Assembly (NCBI GenBank): GCA_013698385.1
Contig: JACCVB010000022.1
Span: 1-6,751, forward strand
Direction of reading: 5' to 3'
Length of the DNA stretch: 6,751 bases
Source: Chloroflexota bacterium
GTDB lineage: Bacteria; Chloroflexota; Limnocylindria; Limnocylindrales; CSP1-4
Each line of letters begins with the position of its first letter. Positions within the stretch are counted from its first letter, which is position 1. Positions 1 to 5,479 of the stretch are shown one piece after another. Under the pieces are notes generated by a model that saw only the letters and a program-made list of their open reading frames with translations, was not told the DNA's origin and made no database searches. The position numbers and the translations under genes are program-made.

Positions 1-1918
1 GCCCGTCCTCGAGGATCTGAAGGAGGATGTTGAACACCTCCGGGTGCGCCTTCTCGACCTCGTCGAGGAGCACCACCGCGTAGCTCTTGCGGCGCACGGC
101 CTCGGTCAGCTGGCCGCCCTCGTCGAACCCGACGTAGCCGGGAGGCGCGCCAACCAGACGGCTGACGTTATGACGCTCCATGAACTCGCTCATGTCGATC
201 TTGATGAGCGCGTCCTCGCTGCCGAACATGAACTCCGCCAGGGCCCGCGCGAGCTCGGTCTTCCCGACGCCGGTCGGCCCGAGGAAGATGAACGAGCCGA
301 TCGGCCGTTTGGGATCCTTGAGCCCGGCCCGAGCGCGACGGACCGCCTTCGAGACCGTCTCGATCGCCTCCTGCTGTCCGATGACCCGGCCGTGTAGCGC
401 ATCTTCCATATTCAGGAGCCGCTTGGACTCCTCCTCGGAGATCCGGGTGACCGGGATCCCGGTCCACATCGCGACGACCTGGGCGATCTCCTCGTCACCG
501 ACCGTCGGCTGGTCGCCCGCCACCTGGGTCTGCCACTCCGCCCGAAGTTCGTCAGCCTTCTCCTTGGCCGTAGCCTCCGCCTCGCGCAAGGTCGCCGCCT
601 GCTCGTACTCCTGGTTATTGATCGCGGCGTCCTTTTCCTTTGTGACGCGATCCAGGGTCTTCGTCGCTTCACGCAGGGCAGGCGGTGCCGAGGCATGACG
701 CAGCCGAACGCGCGATGCGGCCTCGTCGATCAGGTCGATGGCCTTGTCCGGCAGGTGTCGATCCGTGATGTAGCGGATGGACAGGTCGACGGCGGCCCGA
801 ACGGCCTCGTCCGTGATCGTGACCTTGTGGTGCTGCTCGTAGCGCTCGCGGATGCCCATCAGGATCTCGACGGTCTGCTCCATCGTCGGCTCTTCCACCA
901 TGACCGGCTGGAAGCGCCGCTCCAGTGCGGCATCGCGCTCGATGTACTTGCGGTACTCGTCCAGGGTCGTGGCGCCGATGCACTGGAGTTCGCCCCGGGC
1001 CAGCGGCGGCTTGAGGATGTTCGCGGCATCGATCGCACCCTCGGCGGCACCGGCCCCGACCAGGGTGTGGAGCTCATCGATGAACAGGACCGCATCGTTG
1101 GTGTTGCGGAGCTCCTCGATGATCTTCTTGAGGCGCTCTTCGAACTCGCCGCGGTACTTGGTGCCGGCCACGAGTGACCCGATGTCGAGCGTCAGGACGC
1201 GCTTGTTGAGCAGGATGTCCGGCACGTCGCCAGCCACGATCCGGTGCGCGAGGCCCTCGGCGATGGCGGTCTTACCGACACCCGGCTCGCCAATCAGGGC
1301 CGGGTTGTTCTTCGTCTTGCGACCGAGGATCTGGATGACCCGCTCGATCTCCTTCTCACGGCCGATGACCGGGTCCAGCTTGCCGGCGCGAGCCGCGTCG
1401 GTCAGGTTGATACCGAGTTGGTCCACGGTCGGGGTCTTGCTCGCTCGCTTCGCCTCGGGCGTCGGACCGGCCGACGAACTCTGCGAAAGGACCCGGATGA
1501 CCTCGTGGCGGACCTTGTCCAGGTTGACCCCGAGTGACTCGAGGACGCCCGCCGCGATCCCTTCACCCTCGCGGACGAGGCCGAGCAGCAGATGCTCCGT
1601 GCCGATGTAGTTGTGACCGAGGCGCCTCGCCTCGTCGATGGCGAGCTCGATCACCCGCTTGGCGCGCGGCGTCAGCCCGACTTCCCCGACGACCGGACGA
1701 TCGCCCCGTCCGATGATGAACTCGACCGCCGTCCGGACCTTTGGCAACTCGACGTTCATGTTCTCGAGGACGCGTGCCGCGACGCCTTCGCCCTCTCGAA
1801 CGAGGCCGAGGAGCAGATGCTCCGTGCCGATGTAGTTGTGGTTGAACCGCTGCGCTTCGTCCTGCGCGAGTGTCAGGACTTTGCGAGCCCGGTCCGTGAA
1901 CTTGTCGAATCGATCCAT
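1..1918 (-). CDS. clpC: ATP-dependent Clp protease ATP-binding subunit ClpC (partial, C-terminus beyond window)
   Basis: ClpC is a cytoplasmic hexameric AAA+ unfoldase that feeds unfolded proteins to the ClpP protease. The 639 codons present begin with MDRFDKFTDRARKVL and hold a double Clp_N domain: HNYIGTEHLLLGLVREGEG occurs at residues 27-45 and again at 102-120. The first AAA+ domain has Walker A GEPGVGKT (210-217), Walker B LFIDE (278-282) and candidate arginine fingers R334/R335. A short middle domain (about 410-470) contains a UVR-type stretch (EYEQAATLRE, 437-446). The short middle domain marks ClpC rather than ClpB, whose middle domain is about twice as long. The second AAA+ domain has Walker A GPTGVGKT (547-554) and Walker B VVLLDE (615-620). 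Roughly 170-220 residues are missing, so the sensor-2 region and the ClpP-docking loop cannot be checked. The ATG at 1918 matches the family N-terminus. An AAAGGGA stretch lies 15 nt upstream, which is far for a ribosome-binding site. Confidence 0.98.
   Translation of the reverse strand, partial: MDRFDKFTDRARKVLTLAQDEAQRFNHNYIGTEHLLLGLVREGEGVAARVLENMNVELPKVRTAVEFIIGRGDRPVVGEVGLTPRAKRVIELAIDEARRLGHNYIGTEHLLLGLVREGEGIAAGVLESLGVNLDKVRHEVIRVLSQSSSAGPTPEAKRASKTPTVDQLGINLTDAARAGKLDPVIGREKEIERVIQILGRKTKNNPALIGEPGVGKTAIAEGLAHRIVAGDVPDILLNKRVLTLDIGSLVAGTKYRGEFEERLKKIIEELRNTNDAVLFIDELHTLVGAGAAEGAIDAANILKPPLARGELQCIGATTLDEYRKYIERDAALERRFQPVMVEEPTMEQTVEILMGIRERYEQHHKVTITDEAVRAAVDLSIRYITDRHLPDKAIDLIDEAASRVRLRHASAPPALREATKTLDRVTKEKDAAINNQEYEQAATLREAEATAKEKADELRAEWQTQVAGDQPTVGDEEIAQVVAMWTGIPVTRISEEESKRLLNMEDALHGRVIGQQEAIETVSKAVRRARAGLKDPKRPIGSFIFLGPTGVGKTELARALAEFMFGSEDALIKIDMSEFMERHNVSRLVGAPPGYVGFDEGGQLTEAVRRKSYAVVLLDEVEKAHPEVFNILLQILEDG
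1560..1840 (-). repeat. Direct repeat encoding the two Clp_N motifs of ClpC
   Basis: Positions 1560-1615 and 1785-1840 are direct repeats 225 bp (75 codons) apart. They differ at 4 of 56 positions, and the 29 bp at 1587-1615 are identical to 1812-1840. They encode the paired HNYIGTEHLLLGL motifs of the Clp_N domain. A double Clp_N repeat is normal for ClpA/B/C proteins; identity at the DNA level over 29 bp is higher than protein conservation alone demands and may reflect gene conversion or shared codon preference. Confidence 0.85.
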
Positions 1919-2104
1919 GGAGCGAACGCTCGTTCCCTTTGGTCCGGCTTCACGTGGGTGTCGCCTGACTGCATGCTAGCACGGGGGCCCACCCTGAGCG
2001 GTGGCTCCGTGGTCACCCCATCGTGTAGGAGGAAACGTCGCAGACGGTCATTTGGATGCGTGGCTGGACACTAAGGATTCGCAACGACCCGCCCGGTCGC
2101 CGGG
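1919..2104 (-). other. rpsA-clpC intergenic region, clpC promoter not clearly resolved
   Basis: This gap lies between two genes read leftward. Just after the rpsA-like stop there is a short GC hairpin (CGACC-CGCCC-GGTCG, about 2084-2098) without a T-tract, so it is a poor intrinsic terminator. The best clpC promoter guess on the minus strand is ATGACC (2046-2051), an 18-bp spacer, and TACACG (2022-2027); the match to a vegetative sigma consensus is weak. I looked for CIRCE (HrcA), CtsR-type direct heptamers and HAIR (HspR) sites, the usual clp/heat-shock operators, and saw none. Confidence 0.35.
1924..1935. promoter_or_regulatory. GAAC-N4-GTTC dyad (LexA/Cheo-box-like) in the clpC leader
   Basis: The sequence GAACGCTCGTTC is a perfect 4+4 inverted repeat with a 4-bp spacer, 6-17 nt upstream of the clpC ATG. 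It fits the GAAC-N4-GTTC operator of Gram-positive LexA (DinR), a type also reported for LexA of Dehalococcoides. It overlaps the only purine-rich ribosome-binding candidate (AAAGGGA, 1934-1940) and interleaves with a second dyad, GAGC-N4-GCTC (1920-1931), that could fold as an RNA hairpin. Regulation of clpC by LexA is not standard, so a chance match is possible. Confidence 0.3.
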
Positions 2105-4351
2105 TCAGGCGGGACCGGGGCCGGGCTCGGTCGCGGGATCCTGCGCAGGGTCGGCCTCGGGGGTCTCAGCCGCGTCGGGAGCCTGAGCCTCAGCCGAGTC
2201 GTCTGTCGAGGTACCGTCCGGTACAGGCTGCTGGACGATCTCCTCGATCGCCGCTGCCGCGATCGACTCCTCGATGGCTTCCACTTCCGATACGACTTCT
2301 ACGATCGCGGCCGCTTCGGCTGCAGCGGGCTCCAGGTTCGCTTCGTTGGCGGCGGCGGCATCGGCCAGTCGCGCGATCTCCGCGCCTGCGGCGGATTCGA
2401 GCGCAAGCTCGTTCTCGACGACGGTATCGATGACTTCGGCGACCGCGTCGACGGGTTCGGTCGTCTCGGGCGTGTCGGCCTGGGCGCTCGGCGCGTCGTC
2501 GGTCGTCTCGGGCGTGTCGGCCTGGGCGCTCGGCGCGTCGTCGGTCGTCTCGGGCGTGTCGGCCTGGGCGCTCGGCGCGTCGTCGGTCGTCTCGGCGGCC
2601 GCGAGTTGCTGGCGGACTCCGGCGAATGCTGACGCGAGGGTGTTGTCGATCCCGCCCTCGGGCTCCTGGACCGCATCACTCATCGAGTAGCTGCGTTCCT
2701 GTCGCGGACGACGCTCCGGCCGCGGACCGGACGGGCTCGCCTGGCCGGGCTCAGGTGCCGGCCGGGCAGGTAGCTCCTCGGCCTGTTTGAGGCTGAGCCC
2801 CAAGCGGTGGCGCTCGGAGTCGAGCGAGATGATCTTGAGCTTGAGCGACTGGCCCTCGTGGACGACGTCACCCGGATGGACGACGCGCTGGTGCGACAGC
2901 TCGCTGATGTGGATGAGCCCCTCCAGCCCGTCGCGGACGCGCACGAACGCGCCGAAGTTGACGAGCTTGGTGACCGTGCCGTCGATCACGTCACCGACGT
3001 TGAAGTCAGCGACCGTGGAATGCCACGGATCCGGCTGGAGGCGCCGGATGGACAGGCTGATCCGTCCGCGCTCGTGGTTGATGTCGATGACCTCGGCCTC
3101 GACCTCTTCGCCGACCTTGTAGCCCGACTCGGGATTGTTGACCTTGTTCCACGAGAGCTCACTCTTGTGGACCAGGCCGTCGATCCCGCCGAGATCGATG
3201 AACACGCCGAACGGCGCGATCGAGCGGACCGTGCCGGTGACCTTCTGGTTCACCTGCAGGCTGCTGAACAGCTCGTCCCGCTTCTCGCGGCGCTCCTCGT
3301 AGAGCGCGACCTTCTCGGACAGGATGAGGCGGTTGGCCTTGCGGTTGACCTCGAGGATCTTGAGCCGAAGCTTGCGGCCGACGAACGGCATGAGCTTCTC
3401 GGCGATCTCCTGCGCGGCGTCGCGCGGCTGGTCGTTCTGTGGGCGACGCGGGAAGTCGACGATCTGGCTGATCGGCACGAACCCGCGGATGCCGCAGTCG
3501 ACGATGAGCCCGCCCTTGTTGTGATCGATGACCGGCGCTTCGATGATGACGCCCGTTTCGAACTGCTCCTGCATGGAGCGCCATTTGCGCTCGAGGCCGG
3601 CTCGCCGCAGGGACAGGACGGCGTGACCTTCCGGCGACTCCGGCTGGAGCACGTAGACCAGGACCGTATCGCCGATATTGAGCGGGGCCTGGCCCTCGCC
3701 GCCGTGCCGGCCGAACAGCTCCCGATTGCTGACGACGCCTTCACTCTTGGCGCCGATATCGACAAGGATCTCGTCCTTGTCGATCCGAACGACATTGCCT
3801 TCGACCACGTCGCCGTGCTTGAAGCTCTTGATGTCGGAGTCCTGCTCCGCCAGCAATTCCTCCATCGTCGTCGGTTCGGGTCCCAGATCGCGAGGAGCGA
3901 CCGACTCCGGCTCATCGTCCGCGGCCGGCGCATCGGCCGTGTCCGACTCGTCGAGGACGACCCCGTTTGCCGTGTTGTCGTCGGCGGGGGCCTCGGACAC
4001 GCGCGTCTGGTCCGGGACTGGCGTTTCCACCGGGGATCCGGCAGCCATGGACGGGGCTTCGTCATTGGCGTCCGCAGTCGCATCAGGCCCGGGCTCCGGC
4101 TGCAATGCGTCTTGCGGCGCGGGATCGGGTGCCTCGTCGTGGGTCGATGCGTCGGTCGGGCTCGAATCCGCGGCGGGACCACCCGATGCCTCCTGGGTGG
4201 GTTCCGGGTCAGCCACGGTCGTGGAAGCGACGGGCTGGTCTGCGACGGCCGTGGCCGCTCCGGACTCGGGTGCCTGCTGGGGCTCGGAGGCGGGCGCCTC
4301 CGCGTCAGGCGCGGTCCGGTCGTTCTGGTCTTCGGTCAAGTGTCTGGTCAC
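2105..4351 (-). CDS. rpsA: 30S ribosomal protein S1-like protein, four S1 domains with long disordered arms
   Basis: S1 proteins bind single-stranded mRNA through OB-fold S1 domains and help place it on the 30S subunit. This 748-residue protein has four S1 domains at about 177-248, 264-346, 366-437 and 450-523. Signature stretches include GVVSNREL (205-212), GFVPISQI (290-297), APFGVFIDLGGIDGLVHKSEL (split around 379-399) and NFGAFV with GLIHISEL (465-485). Four domains match the Actinobacteria/Bacillus type, not the six of E. coli, but those proteins are usually about 380-500 residues. The extra length is an acidic Pro/Ala-rich arm (1-160), a basic patch (RPERRPRQER, 543-552), and an Ala/Glu-rich tail (560-748) with three identical 14-residue repeats (587-628). 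Start: GTG at 4351 is the longest open frame, but AGGAG (4351-4355) abuts it; TTG at 4339 (codon 5) has that AGGAG 11 nt upstream and is a real alternative. Ribosomal S1 or an S1-like RNA-binding protein are both possible. Confidence 0.93.
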   Translation of the reverse strand: MTRHLTEDQNDRTAPDAEAPASEPQQAPESGAATAVADQPVASTTVADPEPTQEASGGPAADSSPTDASTHDEAPDPAPQDALQPEPGPDATADANDEAPSMAAGSPVETPVPDQTRVSEAPADDNTANGVVLDESDTADAPAADDEPESVAPRDLGPEPTTMEELLAEQDSDIKSFKHGDVVEGNVVRIDKDEILVDIGAKSEGVVSNRELFGRHGGEGQAPLNIGDTVLVYVLQPESPEGHAVLSLRRAGLERKWRSMQEQFETGVIIEAPVIDHNKGGLIVDCGIRGFVPISQIVDFPRRPQNDQPRDAAQEIAEKLMPFVGRKLRLKILEVNRKANRLILSEKVALYEERREKRDELFSSLQVNQKVTGTVRSIAPFGVFIDLGGIDGLVHKSELSWNKVNNPESGYKVGEEVEAEVIDINHERGRISLSIRRLQPDPWHSTVADFNVGDVIDGTVTKLVNFGAFVRVRDGLEGLIHISELSHQRVVHPGDVVHEGQSLKLKIISLDSERHRLGLSLKQAEELPARPAPEPGQASPSGPRPERRPRQERSYSMSDAVQEPEGGIDNTLASAFAGVRQQLAAAETTDDAPSAQADTPETTDDAPSAQADTPETTDDAPSAQADTPETTEPVDAVAEVIDTVVENELALESAAGAEIARLADAAAANEANLEPAAAEAAAIVEVVSEVEAIEESIAAAAIEEIVQQPVPDGTSTDDSAEAQAPDAAETPEADPAQDPATEPGPGPA
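2457..2595 (-). repeat. Perfect 42-bp tandem repeat, about 3.3 copies, inside rpsA
   Basis: Three consecutive identical 42-bp units (2461-2502, 2503-2544, 2545-2586) are flanked by partial matches, 4 bp on the left and 9 bp on the right. They encode the in-frame 14-residue unit ETTDDAPSAQADTP three times (residues 587-628), followed by a truncated ETTEP. There are no base differences between copies, even at third codon positions, so the expansion looks recent or is kept uniform by slippage or recombination. The unit length is a multiple of three, so copy-number change would alter only tail length. Confidence 0.97.
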
Positions 4352-4355
4352 TCCT
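4351..4355 (-). promoter_or_regulatory. AGGAG Shine-Dalgarno that bears on the rpsA start
   Basis: On the minus strand AGGAG ends on the first base of the GTG at 4351, too close to serve that codon. It lies 11 nt before an in-frame TTG at 4339, slightly longer than the usual 5-9 nt. If it is used, the protein starts at codon 5 (sequence continuing TEDQNDR) and has 744 residues. No other in-frame start lies between the GTG and the upstream stop at 4400-4402. Confidence 0.45.
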
Positions 4356-4385
4356 GGTCGTGGATTTTGCCCCTGAGAATCACGA

Positions 4386-4408
4386 ACGGCCTGAACGATT
4401 CAGGCCGT
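4386..4408 (-). promoter_or_regulatory. Perfect 10-bp hairpin/dyad in the rpsA leader
   Basis: ACGGCCTGAA (4386-4395) and TTCAGGCCGT (4399-4408) are exact reverse complements around a 3-base centre. The element lies 35-57 nt upstream of the rpsA-like GTG. Both flanking genes point away from it and no T-tract follows on either strand, so it is not a terminator for either. It may be an RNA hairpin in the rpsA leader, for example for autoregulation, which is known in principle for S1 of proteobacteria, or a DNA operator for a dimeric repressor. Confidence 0.75.
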
Positions 4409-4517
4409 GACGAGTGACGGTTCGGGTAGGTCCGTGGTGATCGAACTCCGCGGTCCACTCCTTCGCGCTCGATGGGCCTGATTCCATCTTCAGCTGTCCA
4501 GCCTCTTGGGCCGGGAG

Positions 4518-4547
4518 AGTCTAGCACACGCTTTCACGCGGCTACAA
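4518..4547 (-). promoter_or_regulatory. Candidate rpsA promoter (TTGTAG, 18 bp, TGC-TAGACT)
   Basis: On the minus strand TTGTAG (4542-4547) is followed after 18 bp by TAGACT (4518-4523), which is preceded by TG-C as in an extended -10 element. Transcription would begin near 4511, giving a leader of about 160 nt that contains the 10-bp hairpin. The -35 hexamer occupies nearly the same bases as the -10 of the divergent glycosylase gene. No other hexamer pair in this gap is as good. Confidence 0.45.
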
Positions 4548-4548
4548 T
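4543..4548 (+). promoter_or_regulatory. -10 element TACAAT, probably giving a leaderless glycosylase mRNA
   Basis: TACAAT matches TATAAT at 5 of 6 bases and ends 9 bp before the GTG at 4558. Transcription would begin at or a few bases before the start codon, leaving no room for a ribosome-binding site, and none is present. This is the layout of leaderless genes, common in several high-GC and deep-branching bacteria. No good -35 hexamer is seen 16-18 bp upstream. Confidence 0.45.
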
Positions 4549-4557
4549 CGACCGACC

Positions 4558-5439
4558 GTGCCTGAATTGCCCGATCTGACGGTGGTCGCGGAGGCGTTCG
4601 ACGCTGCCCTTCGTGGCCGCCCGATCCGTGCCGCCAGCGCTCCGGGACCGCTCGCCGTTCGCGGAACCCCGGCCGAACTGCAGGCGCTGGAAGGACAGAT
4701 CGTCACCGCCATCCGGCGCCAGGGCAAGTTCCTGATGATCGACCTCGATCGCGACTCGATCGTCATCAATCCGATGCTCACCGGTCGGTTCCAGCTGGCG
4801 GCACCGGACGCGAAGGTGCCGACCAAGACGGCGTTCATCCTGCGTTTCGGGGCGCTCGGTGAGCCCGCCCGGCGCAGGCGATCTGCGGCGTGGACGAAGG
4901 GCGCGGCCTGGCTTCCACGAGCGGATGCGATGCCGGAAGTCCGCTACCGGGATCCGACCCAGATGGGCAAGGTCTATCTCCTGCCCAGCGGCGTGCAGCG
5001 ATCGGTGCCGGGTCTCGGCCCCGGGGAGATGGGGCCCGAGGCCGATGATCCGCGGGTGACGCACGAGGTCTGGCGCGACCGGATCAAACGCCACCCGGGT
5101 GAACTCAAGAACCTGCTGCGCAACCAGGCGTTCGTGGCCGGCATCGGGAACGCCTACAGCGATGAGGTCGTCCACGCTGCCGGGTTGCTGCCGTTTCGAA
5201 AGCGGTCGTCACTCGCGACCGAAGAGATCGATGCGCTCCACGAGGCGATGCGTTCCACCCTGGTCACCGCGATCGATGTGCTGCGCCGTCGCGTGCCACC
5301 GACGTTCGAGCGGCAGGTCCGCGACTTCCTTGCGGTTCACGGCAAGGGCGGCCAGCCCTGCCCGCGCTGCGGCACGCGGATCACCGAGGTCAAGCCCGGC
5401 GGGTTTGTGACGTCGTACTGCCGGGGCTGCCAGCGCTGA
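4558..5439 (+). CDS. Fpg/Nei (MutM)-family DNA glycosylase / AP lyase, divergent subclass
   Basis: Fpg/Nei enzymes remove oxidised bases and nick the abasic site in base-excision repair. The 293-residue protein keeps the catalytic Pro2-Glu3 of PELPDL, Lys57 in RRQGK, the helix-two-turn-helix with GIGNAYSDE (Asn198), and a C-terminal zinc finger with Cys268, Cys271, Cys288 and Cys291. Against E. coli Fpg (269 residues) it differs in several ways. The HLGMSG loop reads NPMLTG (71-76) and the DPRRFG loop reads DPTQMG (132-137). The zinc-finger arginine is Phe283 in GGFVTSYC. About 25 extra residues, including RRRR (105-108), sit at about 99-124. Zinc ligands and catalytic residues argue for an active enzyme, but lesion and opposite-base preference cannot be assigned, so no mutM or nei symbol is given. 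The GTG start places Pro right after the initiator, as the chemistry requires. Confidence 0.95.
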   Translation: MPELPDLTVVAEAFDAALRGRPIRAASAPGPLAVRGTPAELQALEGQIVTAIRRQGKFLMIDLDRDSIVINPMLTGRFQLAAPDAKVPTKTAFILRFGALGEPARRRRSAAWTKGAAWLPRADAMPEVRYRDPTQMGKVYLLPSGVQRSVPGLGPGEMGPEADDPRVTHEVWRDRIKRHPGELKNLLRNQAFVAGIGNAYSDEVVHAAGLLPFRKRSSLATEEIDALHEAMRSTLVTAIDVLRRRVPPTFERQVRDFLAVHGKGGQPCPRCGTRITEVKPGGFVTSYCRGCQR

Positions 5440-5447
5440 CGGCGCTG
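5431..5447. terminator. Weak hairpin at the convergent gene ends
   Basis: CAGCGC (5431-5436) and GCGCTG (5442-5447) form a 6-bp stem with a 5-base loop that contains the glycosylase TGA stop. It lies in the 40-bp gap between two converging genes, where a shared terminator would be expected, but it has no T-tract on either strand. Only a tentative call. Confidence 0.2.
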
Positions 5448-5479
5448 CTGCCACCGCTGACGTCGAGCTCAGGCGTGGC

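Noticed and set aside
44..1716. Several plus-strand open frames of 60-250 codons opposite clpC
   Set aside because: The minus strand encodes a textbook ClpC with both Walker pairs, and the plus-strand frames have no recognisable motif.
1..1918. ClpB disaggregase as an alternative name for the left-hand gene
   Set aside because: The middle domain is short with a UVR-type motif, and the Clp_N and second AAA+ sequences are of ClpC type; a ClpB middle domain would be about 120 residues.
1919..2104. CIRCE, CtsR or HspR heat-shock operator before clpC
   Set aside because: No TTAGCACTC-N9-GAGTGCTAA, GGTCAAA-type tandem heptamers, or CTTGAGT-N7-ACTCAAG pattern is present.
2457..2595. CRISPR-like regular repeat
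   Set aside because: The units are directly adjacent with no spacers and keep the S1 reading frame as a 14-residue protein repeat.
4386..4408. Intrinsic terminator
   Set aside because: No T-tract on either strand and both adjacent genes diverge from it.
2807..4417. A 536-codon open frame on the plus strand opposite the S1-like gene
   Set aside because: It mirrors the S1 codons (rich in D, L, V, R from third-position GC), shows no domain, and ends inside the S1 leader; the opposite strand has four clear S1 domains.
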